This document shows, piece by piece, positions 11,703 to 22,911 of a stretch of DNA of 64,000 nt. The DNA comes from Circinella umbellata. Its lineage: Eukaryota > Mucoromycota > Mucoromycetes > Mucorales > Lichtheimiaceae. The stretch covers positions 186,001 through 250,000 of the forward strand of contig JAIWNF010000064.1 in the NCBI GenBank assembly GCA_025093555.1, written 5' to 3'. A model generated the notes under the pieces. The model was given only the letters and a program-made list of their open reading frames with translations. It was not told the origin of the DNA and searched no databases. The stretch's first letter is position 1. Each line of letters begins with the position of its first letter. The translations under genes were made by a program, and so were the position numbers.

Positions 11703-12940
11703 ATTTTAAGTATTATATTGAGTGTGTTTATTTTTTTATTTTTTAAGAAAAAAGGAAGAGCTCACAAAAGATTGCGTACGTCAAATGCTACTTTATAAAA
11801 ATATTTGAACTGTTGATCAATTTTTTTTTTATAAAAAAAAAAACAATTATGCATCTTGTTGATTCTTCTTTATTTGATTGTGCTACATATGTTGTATATC
11901 TTACCTTCAATATATATAAACGTAAGGTCATATATAGCTGATTTGATGGAAGCAAGCCAAAGAGTATTGTTAGCTTGAGTGTTACTACGTACTATTTTAA
12001 ATCTCTCTTTTTCTTTTACATCAATAGTACTGCTTTCCTTTATTATAAGTACAAAATTAGTCATATATATCAGTAACTAATTACTAATCTCTTTTGTTTT
12101 AGCCATAATAGTGTAAATCGGTGAAAAAAAAATTTTTTATTTAAAGTACTTTGGTGTAATAATAGGGTATTATAACAAACTTTTTCAAACGAGAACACTA
12201 GTATAGAATAGTATTATTTTATATGCAGCTAAAAAAAGAAAAAATAGGATTGCTTATATACAAATATGCAAACACCCAACAACTTCTTAGCTGGTATATA
12301 ACAACAAGTTTACTATAGTATTTACTATTGCTGTTATTGTTAAAAAGTAAAAAAGTTTATGATACATTATTTTACTGCTTTTATTTGTTAAACTAACCTC
12401 TTACAACATTGCTATTAATTATTACTTTGTTTTTTCTAGATTGTTTTTTTTTAGAATTAAAAAAGGATGATTTGTATAAAGAGAAGAAATAGTGTTTGTT
12501 CTTGAATAAAGGAGAAATCAGACACAAGGGGTGCTATCACTATATAAAACGCCCAATGCATGCGTCAGTAATAGGCGTTTTTCTTTATCGGAATTTTGAG
12601 AAGTGCCTTTAGGATGTCTGGGTCAAACTTAATATTTTATTCAATATTGTTCTGATACTCTAGGTATATATAAACGCCTTCAAAAGGTACGGTGCATTTC
12701 GCATATTTGCCAAATGCCGGGTCTATGTGAAGAAAAAAGAAACCTGATATTTTAAAGGGGGAGAATAAAGTATGGGGAAAAGTAGTTGAGAGGGGAAATA
12801 GTGCTGAAAGGTAGAGATGATAGTGAATAAAGAAAAATGGACGATAAAAAATAAGAAGCTTGGATGATTGAGTTCTTTTCTTTTCAAAAAATTATATATA
12901 TAAGAATATATAAGTTACTGAGATTATAGTGGTAGAACTA
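11703..12940. other. Intergenic, no gene seen
   Basis: AT-rich. A small inverted repeat AAACGCC...GGCGTTT occurs at about 12547-12582, spaced by some 20 bases; it could be chance. No convincing ORF. Confidence 0.4.
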
Positions 12941-13660
12941 TTGTATCGATAGGCTGTGGATTAGGGTAGTGTCCTAACTACGTAAGGCACGAAATTATCA
13001 AATGCTGTTTTAGTGATTAGTGCTTCTGGTTCGAATGGGTCACAGCCATGACAGAGTGTGTCAATAGCGAACATTAGTTTAGTTAATTGGTTTCATCAAT
13101 TAATTCAATAGCGTCTTTCATTAGGAGTTGCAAGGTCAGCTTTCTGGTAGTACGCTCAATTCAAATTATATTGGATCAAGGACTACATAAAGTGCTTTGA
13201 GTCGTCTATGAGCATTGAGACAATAGGTGACATGTTCTCGTGATAGACGAGTTTTCGTAATTGCAATTAATTGTTACATGTTACGTCAGGTCGGCTAGTT
13301 GGCGCCCATCCAAGTCTTCATCGAAGCAATCTACTACGTCAGTGGTATGTCATAGGTAAGAACACAGTTAGAGCAACACCGTGAGTATCTTGGCAAGTAC
13401 AGAGTAATTTTGGTTTGTAGCTTTTTCAACAATGAGTGAGGGTGGTGTTACATGTTGTTGATAGAATTTTTGGGCTGTTTTTTATCGTATGGTTCAAGTT
13501 GACTAGGCAAACTTTTCCATGGTTTTGTTTTCTGGAGGTGTTGGTATTGAGTTTTGTAAGGAGTAAATGTGAGTTCTGACAAGAGTTGTGTTAGTAAGGG
13601 CATATGCAGCGGGCGCTGTAAATCACCGAGTCATTTTTTATATACTGCACGTTTTGCATA
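12940..13660 (-). pseudogene. Decayed coding relic, unidentified
   Basis: Base composition is clearly less AT-rich than the flanks. The reverse strand reads as stretches of protein-like sequence, for example LCHGCDPFEPEALITKTAF near 13000-13060. These are broken by many stops and frame changes. This looks like an old gene or transposon ORF that has lost function. I could not identify the family. Confidence is only that it was once coding. Confidence 0.35.
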
Positions 13661-13987
13661 AAATTTATCCCGAATAACATTATTTATAACCACTCCACAA
13701 TAAGTCAGCTTTTTTTTTGGTTTTTCGATTTATATGATGTGATAGACTTATACTATACATTAGGTAGACCTCTTCACGTCTGGAATAAACATACAATATA
13801 AAAAGAACCCGATTTTTTTTTACCTTTGTCCTGGCTGTTTATTCTTTACAAATCAATCGGCGACTGAACAGCATGAATCTTTCAATTACACCTGAAAAGA
13901 AAAACGCACCCTGTCAACCTTATCTTTTTTTTTTTGAAACGTACTCATTGCTTTATGTTTGCTGCACATGTTATTTTTTAAAGAAAA

Positions 13988-15775
13988 ATGAGTGCCAACT
14001 ATGAAGAAGTAATCTTCGAATGCCGTTACAATTTACAATTAATTTATGCGGATGTGACAAAAGCACGACTTGAATCGGCGTATGGTGAATTACATGCTTT
14101 TGTACCTGGAAAATAAGATCCTTAGAATACTGGTGCGTTATGGATTGAAACCTTACCAACACCCGAGTGAACAACAATAACAATAACAGCCTCTGGACAA
14201 ATAGACCTCGACCACTGCAGTCACAGAGCTTCTCTCCATATAAAATAATAATAATGGCGATCAAAGAAAACTCGAAAAAGTCAAGATAGTAATCAAGTGA
14301 ACAGCCATCCAAGCAAAAGACTTGTTATTTCTTGTTGGACCTGAGTATTTGCACGCTGTCCGTGTATATTATTTTTCGACACGAAGATGCGCTCAAGTCA
14401 ATAAATCCAACGGGTAAAACCACAATTGGAGTTATGCACCACGTTGATTTCGTATCTCGTTATAAAAACCCAGCCGTTTGAGTTAAAAAATGTGGAACAG
14501 TATAAGGTAAGTTTTTCTTGGGAGTATATAGATGATGATGGCTAGATGCAAATGATTTATGATAAATTAGATACGTAGTGACTAATTATATTATACCAGC
14601 TCAAACCATTAAAACATCCACCAGCCCGTGTACCTGCAGCACCGTCATCAATGGCTGCTACATTAGAAAAAAATAGATCGAACAGGCAAGCAACTTCGAT
14701 AATCAACTCAAGAAATCAAATTCTTTGAATTCGCATGAGAGTGATAAAGATCAAAAAAAATTAAAGAAGCGATACTTGACTGTAACGCGTGCCATGAGAA
14801 TACGTGAAAGCGAAGAAAAAAACATTTTCATATTTTGTAGAAGATTGGATGAATTAGTGCTCTAAAGTAGACTTCAACAAGTACTGGAAGTTTTCCAAGA
14901 AAATTTTTAAAAAACAATAGACCAGCGCCGTACATAGCGATGAAACGGAATCACGAGATGAAACTGGCGGTCAAGGTACACTCGAACCAAAAAAAATACC
15001 ATAGTATACAATAAAACTAATAAAAATGTTTATTCGTTATAAAGATGATCTCCATCTGCCCCACTGATGGCCAAGGTAACGATTCACGTACAAGAAGCAC
15101 AGTGGACAAAAAAAACTCACTTTTAATTAAACTTCACTTAGACGGCGAAAACCAAATGGAAAATGGAGCAGAAGCACACGATTCAGGTACAAGAAGTACG
15201 ATAAACGAAAGATTAAAATTGTCATCTTTACGTAAAATGCGTTTTTTATACTATTTAATTGCTAATTACGTGTTACTGATATCGTTCATATATGTTTTTT
15301 TTTATTCGTCTGATTACTTCATTCTCATTATCTTTATCAAACATAACTACAATTCAACTTTGTTCGCGGTTTTCAGTTGTTGCCGTCGAATGGCCAAATA
15401 TCGTGCTTTAAGCATGCGAAGATATCTTGTTGCTATTTTTTTTTGTTTCCTTTGAATTATAGTGAAACACGTACACGTAAAATCCGTGCTTTGATCTTCA
15501 ATATTAAAAGATTTTGGGACAAGGGAAGTGAAGATGTCAGTAAATACTGAAACTACCAAGGATGCCTCATACAAAGATGTAAAGCTTAATAAGTATAGAT
15601 GCCAAGTTGATGTTCAAGTGTATAATGCTATTGTACACTTATTAATTTGTAAGAAACAGAAGATGAAAAAGAAAAGGAAGAAAATGACGATGACGATGAA
15701 AATGAAAATGACCAAGATGCAAAGGAACTAATTACCATCGAATCTGCGGAACTTCCGGAACTTGTGATTTGAAAG
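13988..15775 (+). pseudogene. Decayed multi-part coding relic, unidentified
   Basis: Several protein-like segments lie in order on the plus strand but in different frames. One starts with MSANYEEVIFECRYNLQL at 13988 and stops at 14116. A second, basic and charged, runs from about 14690 to 14865 (RAMRIRESEEKNIF...LDELVL, then TAA). Two segments share a DSGTRST/DSRTRST-like phrase near 15075 and 15180. A strongly acidic tail ends ELPELVI at about 15771. Frame breaks between segments are not explained by good splice sites. It may be one old gene or a transposon body. No known domain was recognised, so no function is proposed. Confidence 0.35.
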
Positions 15776-16039
15776 TAAGTCGCGTTACTTCTCTTTTGTG
15801 AAACTGTGTAAAATAATTCAACGATAATTCGTGATATATCATAAATGGTATTGTAAATGTTTCATTGTTAGAATTATTATTATATTATTATATATTATTA
15901 TTGAAGTTGGGACGTTCGCGAGTTAATTTAGTGAATGACAGGAAAGCTACACGTTTCCTCAGTCGTCGAGCAGAAGAAAGAGCGGGAGAGGTGGATGAAG
16001 AAGTAGCAAGAGAAGGTTGCTCGGGTTCGTGTGTAATTG

Positions 16040-17196
16040 TTATACAGTATGTGATCGTAGTTGTTGAATTGTAGATGATAAAGGCGATGGTGAAGGAACA
16101 GATGGAGAAATTGGTGGTGGTGGTGGTCTATAAAAGAAGTTCCAAATTAGAAACATTACCAAACATATTACTAAGCTTTTGTTATTACTTACATTTGATC
16201 GTGCCTATTGGGTTCAATGTGATCATTTGTCTTATAAAAAAGCATTTTTAATACATCTAATAGTTTAACATGAGCTCGTGCATAACTTACATTGACATAA
16301 ATGACCCTTGAGTTTGTAATGTTGATGCAGGCGAAGCTCCTCACTGGCTGGATAAATTCATATGACTCCTATTCATATATGTTAGTACTGAATTATATAT
16401 AAAGGTTGCTGGATAGTGTTACTTACATTGCTGACCGGGAACCAGCAGAAGAACCTGCAGAGCCATTTGCATTTGACCTATATAAAATATCATTAGCAGA
16501 AAGTATTATTAATTAATATAACTATTTTATACATGAATTTAGCGGTAACACCCATAATTGCATATAAGCATACCTGAGGATGGTTTTGAAGACATTGTGG
16601 ATAAAATAATCTCCTACCCAATGATCCTTGCACTTGTCGATGGGTAACTTGTACATGTATTTGATGTTGCCCTCAAACTTTTCAATTTCCACCTTTTTGA
16701 TCTGGGGTGAAAAGGTTTTATAAGTCGTCGCCGAAGGAGACTGATCCAAGGCACGTTCAAGAGCTCTTTTATGCGTCCTTGACTCCTTCAGCAATGACTT
16801 ATACATGTATTCGACGCTTTCCTCATCAATGTTTCCATGGATTTTTAAAAAGGCGAGGATAGCCTTTTTGCCTACTGACCTTTCTTTCCCGTAGTCAGGC
16901 TTTTTAATAGTGCCCCTGGAATCGACGTCTGGCGCACCAGACGGACGTTGATAATCCTGTGCCATACTATCCTGAAACCGCTCCTCTAGTTCTTCTTCAC
17001 GGTTGTATGCAGCAAGTGGTATGGCGATTGAACTGAGTGGCTGCCGTTGTTGTTGTTGTTGTTGTTGTGGAATGAGATCTAAATGATTCTCTACGGATGT
17101 CAAACGTTGTTCGATTCGTACAACTGAATCACGAATTTGCAAGAGCACATCGAGATACGGATCGCTTGGTGCAGATTGTTGATTAGCGGGATTCAT
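16040..17196 (-). pseudogene. Five-exon unknown protein gene with one in-frame TGA
   Basis: Reading leftward from ATG at 17196, exons 16574-17196, 16427-16477, 16291-16368, 16193-16204 (12 bases) and 16040-16127 join with consistent phase and good GTAAGT/TAG borders to 283 codons. The only defect is a TGA at 16343-16341 in exon 3. Beyond it the frame stays open through three more exons into a proline-rich tail (PPPPPISPSVPSPSPL) and TAA. A CGA-to-TGA change would explain it. The protein starts with a short coiled coil (about residues 10-42), then a Q7 run and a charged helical region around 110-205, then a Ser/Gly/Ala-rich segment. No family recognised. The alternative is that TGA is the true stop or that a downstream acceptor in exon 3 is used; the phase match of all later exons argues for a single nonsense change. 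Confidence 0.55.
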
Positions 17197-17410
17197 TTTA
17201 GGAGAAAAAGAATATACTGAAAAAAAACAGGTAAAAAAAAAGAGCGCGTCATTGACTTGACGGAATCATTGTCGTACAAGCCAGACTCTAAAATAATATT
17301 GTCGTCTATAGTTCTAATATGGAATCTTGTGTTTAAAAATTGGGTCAGGATGTCCCTGAAGCTCAGTTTGTTCAGTAAATAATGACCCATATTAGAAATG
17401 CCGTGTGCCC

Positions 17411-17840
17411 ATTAATGTTCTGGAATACATGATGTAAAATGTGGACCACTTGCTTTTATTACTAATGCAGCAGTCGCTTTGTTTAGTCCTCAACAAAAGC
17501 AACGAACTGTATATCCTTTTTGTGTTGATGAAAGAAAACCATGCCATCCGTATCTCGAACACCCTTTTTTCTGGGAAATTTGGAATACCAGATGGGTCAC
17601 TTGATAGCTATATATCAAGTAAAAGACAAACTTATGATCGCAAATTCATGTCTTTACTATTTGGCGTCTTTTTTAACATATCCAAAATCACACAAACATG
17701 GCGACAAAAGAAATTACATCTCTCCTATCGAGTCACCTTTGTCAATCGACATGAGTTTGGGTACCAAGTAGGTGACCAAGATTTATCAAGTGGAGAAACG
17801 AGACAAAGATACAGAAGATTAAGATGGCAGCGTTCGTAAT
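17411..17840 (+). pseudogene. Frame-shifted coding relic, unidentified
   Basis: Two overlapping frames each read as plausible protein. The first covers about 17430-17600 (ITNAAVALFSPQQKQ, then CVDERKPCHPYLEHPFFWEI) and ends in stops. The second covers about 17541-17771 (FFLGNLEYQMGHLIAIYQ, then LASFLTYPKSHKHGDK). The switch near the T6 run at 17567-17572 suggests a small indel in a once continuous gene. Family not recognised. It lies head to head with the unknown gene at 17196. Confidence 0.35.
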
Positions 17841-17917
17841 ATGGATAATGGTAAAAATAAAATGATGGTAGATTCATCAAGTCAAAATGATACTCGATCT
17901 TGTCAACAACAACAACA

Positions 17918-18000
<83 letters not shown>

Positions 18001-18365
18001 AACAACAACAACAAACGATTCAGCATAAAGTTCCAAAACAAAAAGGAAAGGTTCGTGTTGGTAAAGGAGAGCGTGGAAAGGAAAAATCATTCAAAGCATG
18101 TATAAAAAGAAAAGCAAAGGTAACGGTACAACGAGAATCCAAGTTCGGGATTATTCAAGAAAAAAAACGGGCAACACAAAATAGACAACTCGAAAAGCAA
18201 ATTGACAACTTGAACAGCAGGATCGACAAATTAACACGACATCTTCCTGAACTATTGGAAAGATATACAGGTCTTGAAGTGAAACGTGCCGATCTAAGAC
18301 AATTGCTGCGACGACCGCTGCTATATCTATTATACATAGAAAACATTTACTCGTTCCATTTATAG
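17841..18365 (+). CDS. Hypothetical basic protein with a leucine run encoded by (CTA)n
   Basis: An ORF of 174 codons. A short N-terminal part runs into about five Gln codons, then some 27 Leu codons, then five Gln codons. A Lys/Arg-rich segment follows (about 65-110), then a probable coiled coil (RQLEKQIDNLNSRIDKL...) and LEVKRADLRQLLRR. The long leucine run comes from a CTA microsatellite flanked by CAA repeats, so the ancestral tract may have been polyglutamine. Either the ORF is a real but unstable gene, or it is the tail of the relic just upstream extended by a microsatellite. There is no domain call. Confidence 0.3.
17919..18001. repeat. (CTA)n microsatellite, about 27 units
   Basis: A pure CTA trinucleotide run, flanked on both sides by CAA repeats (17904-17918 and 18001-18014). 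On the forward strand it reads as Leu in one frame and Tyr in another; on the reverse strand it reads as Val. Several overlapping artefact ORFs result. Confidence 0.95.
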
Positions 18366-21300
18366 AGTATTCTTATTTTTCCTTGGCCAAATTCTTCTCT
18401 GCTTAAGCGACCATCATCGAAAGAGAGAGAATTAGCTATATATTCTGGTAAAAAAAAAAAACAAGTAATATTTATGTAAATTCCATTATGGATCCTGCAC
18501 TGAACTCTCTTTACTTTCATTTCTTCTTTATATTTAACAACTCCCTTTTTGAAAAATCAATTATACAGAATAAAACAATTCAAGAACAAGGTCGTAAACA
18601 AAATTCTAGCAGTTATGCTAAACTGCGGAGCGTACTTATTATTGGTTGTTAATACCTCTTCTTTTTCTTCTTCTTTTATAATTACGTAACAGTATGCTAT
18701 AATTCTGTTTAATGTGTACTTTTTTTTTTAATATGTTAAAGAAAAAAAAATTGTTTAATTAGTCGCTTACACTCAACTTCACTACACGTGACACGTCTCT
18801 TTTGCAAGGTGCATCCATTTTGCAAGTCAGTATACTTTACTTTATTTTATTTTCAGTTCATTATTATTATTATTTTTTACTGTCACTGATCAGTTTTTAC
18901 AGAATCAAAGGGGTTAGAAGACATTTACGTAATGTTTTTTTTTCAGTCATGTCGGCCCAATGACTCGAGAGACACTAAAATAGGGTAGTTAAAAAAAAAG
19001 ATCATATGAATGGTAATAGGTACAATTGAACGCGTATACTCACTTTTATTACCAAACAATGGATCTATGGAGTTGATTAAAAAGTACTATGGCTGAACAA
19101 GTGGCCAATAAAGAAGAAAATAGAAATTCTAGAAAGGTGTCTATGTGTAATAGACTAGCTTTGTCTATAGTGAACTTTTAACCAGGTCAATAAATGAGAC
19201 TGTACGTAAGAAAAAAGGTTCATTTTTTATTTCTCCAACCCACCAGTTCTTTTAAGCTGCTGAGGTGGCTTCTTGTGTAACTCAAGTAACCACATGAGTT
19301 TGGACACTGAAGACTACTTGTTACCAAGCCACTGACAACTATGGATAGTAACTTGTTGGGAGGATAGCTCAAGTAAAAGAAAGATGCTCACTGTAATAAA
19401 TGAGAATCAAGGGGATGAAAATGGTATTAGTGATAACGGTGAACAGTATCTGGCAAAAATTCCAGCAAAATAAGAATTTTTTTATGCAGTGTTGTGTTAC
19501 AATTACGTGTTTTTATATTTAGCCCCGAAAGGCATAATGCAATTTCTTGGGGGGGAGGAACTGTCCACTTCCTGAGTTATATGGCTCGCCAAACCCAGGA
19601 GATACTGCTAGTCTCAATCCAGAATAATAACCCCATATCTTGCTTACTGTATTTGACGTGGTATGTTTTCTTTATCAGCAATGGAGCTAGAAATAAGAAA
19701 AGTCTAACCTTACTAATATTATCGTAGGAATCTAACACTAAAATGGACTCTGTTGTGCACACTAATCCAGTCCTGACCACAAAAAAAAAGGCTAATTGTC
19801 GATCGGCGTCGCACTTTGTAAGTTAAGGTAGTAAAGATTTGAATATGTATGGCTTTTTAATATATATAGAAATGGGCTTTTGTGGTCTCAAAGGGCTTTG
19901 AAAATCCGAATCATGAATGCTATCTGTCTTAATCTATTTGACAATTGTATGAAGGCCCCTACTAACTATTTGCGCAGTGTCAAATCTTTTTTTTCCAGAA
20001 GAAATTGAACTCAATGCCATGACCATATAACTAAAGCAGACAATTAATGAATGACGGTCGATATTTTGATATAATGCTAATGAAATGCTTTTGACCAGAA
20101 GAGTAGTCCGAATAAATGGCTCACTAGAAGCCGGTAAAATAAGTTTCGACCATCATAAAGTTATGTTTAGTATGTTGACAATAATACGCAGTTGTACGAT
20201 GAAGTCTCATTCAATACTTTTACAAAATTAAAGAATTCATTTTCTGTATGTCTATGGTAAGTGAGTCGTACAATGCTATAATGTTTAGGTGTAATATTAA
20301 TTACTGTGAGTAGCTTTACTCTCTTACTTTTTGCTTAGACAGTTACATTAAACATTGGTCAATGTCAGCAAACATAGACATTAGGAATCTATACGTATCA
20401 TGAATCCAATGTGGTAAGCAGATAATGATTCTATCTGTTCTTGAGGTGTACGATAGAAATTCAACAATGAAGATATGAGTCGTATAAGTTATCATAATAT
20501 AATGGATTACTTTTAGTATGTAATCTAAAGAACCTTCGTTTTGTATACCTTTATTTAGTGCAATTAAAATTTAGCAGTAAAAGATAAACGCTTCAACATA
20601 TAAGGATATATCGTTTCATTATTCTATTTTCATTGATATAACCGTCTATCATAGTAATTTGATCTTTACCATTAACCACATACTGTATTTAATAATAATG
20701 CCGAATAATCTTATTGTTTATGCAATTTTCATTATTTAAAAATTGCCAAGCTTTTTTTACTTTTTTTATTTCTTTCTCCTTTTTTACATCCGATTGGTTA
20801 AAGAAAACTCATGATCAAAAATTGCGTAGCCAACTTTTTTTTATCTGACGATCATGGGGGTGTGGAAAGAAAAAACGAGTAATTACTTAAAAAGGGTTGA
20901 ATGAATCTCCATTTGCTAATTTTATCACAACAATTTATTTTTATGATCTTTTTTTTTTAAAGGTGCTGCGTATCTGATATATAAAAGTATTTTCAATCTG
21001 TTTTTTTCAAAAGTATAAATCGCGCCACATAAAAAATGAGTAGGGGAAAAAAAAAATGCAGGGTTTTTTTTTTGTCCTTTATCTAAACCTTTTTCGGAAA
21101 AAGAATTCTTATTAAGTTATATAAAATATATTATTATTATGCAAAAAACCACTTGGTATATAATTCATCTTATAACATCACTTTTTCATATTTGGAGTGA
21201 AGGACACGTGTTTTTTTTAATTGTTTTTTTTTAGATCGAATTAGATAATAATGAAGTTCAAATACTTTCTTTTTTAAAAAACAATCAAATAAAAAATAGG

Positions 21301-21586
21301 GTTGATGATTATGTAACATAGAAATTATAATATGAAATGTGTCAAATGGAAACACTATTTCCAGTATGGCGGGAAAAAAATGAAGAATGCTAAGCCTGCA
21401 TTTTTTTTTTTTTTTTTTTTGTCAGAAAGTATTTTCATTGTTGTTATGAAAATAATCTATTTATTTCTTTTTTAAAAAAAAGGGAGGATGAGTGGTTAAG
21501 GGGGGGAATCATCTACTTTATTGTTTTATGGTAAGAAAGAGAATGGAGGAAAGAAGGGGGCAGGAGAGTGGAGGTGGGGGTATATA
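18366..21586. other. Intergenic, 3.2 kb, no gene seen
   Basis: AT-rich sequence with scattered homopolymers, including a T tract of about 20 at 21401-21420. Short ORFs near 19494-19780 overlap on both strands and do not look like protein. No repeats or transposon ends were recognised. Confidence 0.5.
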
Positions 21587-22180
21587 TCAAGAGTATTTAT
21601 ACATTGAATTATTATCATGAAATTGGTCTTGTTGTTTTTTATCAATAATAATAGGTGGTAGCCTTATAAGTCCTTCATCAACATCAATATCAGGATTCAT
21701 ATGTAATGGTTTATTGGGTTGTGATTTTGATAATGGTATGGATGGTTCTAAGAATGATGACGGCGGTGGTGGTGATGGTGAAGGTAGTATAATTTGATGA
21801 CAATAACAATGCTGTTCTCTTTTTTCTTCTTTTTCTTGTTTTATAATATTATTATTATTATTGTCATTTGTATTCAATCTCAAACATTGATGTTCATGTC
21901 GTACTTTAGAATCTCTTCTTGTAAATGTCTTTTCACAATGACTACATGCAAATCGTTCGAGTCGTTTGTGAACTGAATTTTCATGTCGTATTCGATCCCT
22001 TACTCTTGTGAAGCTTTTTTTACATTGTGTACAATAATGATCCCTTGAAAGATAATTATCTTTATCCAAGTCCATATCCGTATTATTATGATTATGATTA
22101 TCTTTATCTAAATCCATATCCATATTGTTATTATAATTATTGTAATTATTGATATTTGATAGTGTTGTTGGTTCGACCAT
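21587..22180 (-). CDS. Small C2H2 zinc-finger protein
   Basis: A single-exon ORF of 197 codons. The Asn/Asp-rich N-terminus includes a duplicated MDMDLDKDN phrase. Two adjacent C2H2-type fingers follow: CTQCKKSFTRVRDRIRHENSVH (about residues 50-71) and CSHCEKTFTRRDSKVRHEHQC (about 79-99). The second ends in Cys rather than His, which also binds zinc. The KxFTRxxxxxRHE wording is that of DNA-binding fingers in fungal transcription regulators. The C-terminal half is low-complexity with a proline run (PSPSPPPPSS) and polar tail. It is probably a nuclear sequence-specific regulator; targets unknown. It shares its orientation with the Mga2-like gene 730 bp upstream. Confidence 0.75.
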   Translation of the reverse strand: MVEPTTLSNINNYNNYNNNMDMDLDKDNHNHNNTDMDLDKDNYLSRDHYCTQCKKSFTRVRDRIRHENSVHKRLERFACSHCEKTFTRRDSKVRHEHQCLRLNTNDNNNNNIIKQEKEEKREQHCYCHQIILPSPSPPPPSSFLEPSIPLSKSQPNKPLHMNPDIDVDEGLIRLPPIIIDKKQQDQFHDNNSMYKYS

Positions 22181-22911
22181 AAAATAATTGAAAGAGAAGA
22201 AAAGAAGTAAGAAAAGGTTTTTTTTTTTGGATGTTGTTGTTGTTGTTATTTATAATTTGATAATAAAAAAGGGAAATTTAAAAAAGTAAATCGATTGAAT
22301 TTTAACTTAATTATATATAGAATTTCTTTTTTTAGAGAAGTATTGCAAAGTTAAGAGAGAAGAAGGGGAGGAATCCAGGTTTATTTTATTTTATATAGAA
22401 AGTTGAAATTTCTTTTTCTTGGGGGAGGGGAGAAAAGGAAGAAAATAGAAATTAAAGAAGTAAAAAGAAAAATATAGAATTAATAATTATAATTGTGCTG
22501 CGCTGCCTAGTAAATAAGTGGGTTATCATAGAAACAAGTATAGTATCTTTTTTTTGTTCTTTTATGGAAGTGGACCATGTATAAAGTGCATGAGAGAAGC
22601 AAGGGGACAATTGTATACATTTTATACCAAGTACCTAAAACCAAACTAAAAAAAAACAACACTTATATGTTTATTGGTATATCTCTTCACATCAAATAAA
22701 GTAAAATTATTCAATCTGGTGAGTGATGAGGGGAATATATATATTTTGTTTTTATATGGGGGGTATTGAAAATCATGGGAACATACAATATTGAGGAAAT
22801 GTATAAATGGTATGTACTTGAGAATTTATATATGTAACATATATGTTGTGCGTGTGTGTCAATGTCAATAATATACAAAAAAATAATAATGATAATGATA
22901 ATAGCTTAAAT
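22181..22911. other. Intergenic: upstream of the zinc-finger gene and 3' of the Mga2-like gene
   Basis: AT- and purine-rich with A/T and G tracts. It presumably contains the zinc-finger gene promoter next to 22180 and the 3' UTR of the Mga2/Spt23-like gene next to 22912. Nothing else seen. Confidence 0.5.

Noticed and set aside
11870..12064. Reverse-strand ORF of 64 codons
   Set aside because: It has no homologous motif, signal peptide or splice context and sits in AT-rich DNA; it cannot be told from chance.
13048..13068. GGTTCGAAT, which looks like a tRNA T-loop
   Set aside because: There is no acceptor, D-arm or anticodon arm at the right distances; it sits within a decayed coding relic.
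13971..14312. Reverse-strand ORF of 113 codons
   Set aside because: It is antisense to the relic starting MSANYEEV and is hydrophobic and low-complexity. The forward reading looks more protein-like.
17725..18090. Reverse-strand ORF with a long valine run
   Set aside because: It is the complement of the CTA microsatellite.
19494..19780. Overlapping short ORFs on both strands
   Set aside because: No motif, no codon or composition signal, and both strands equally open.
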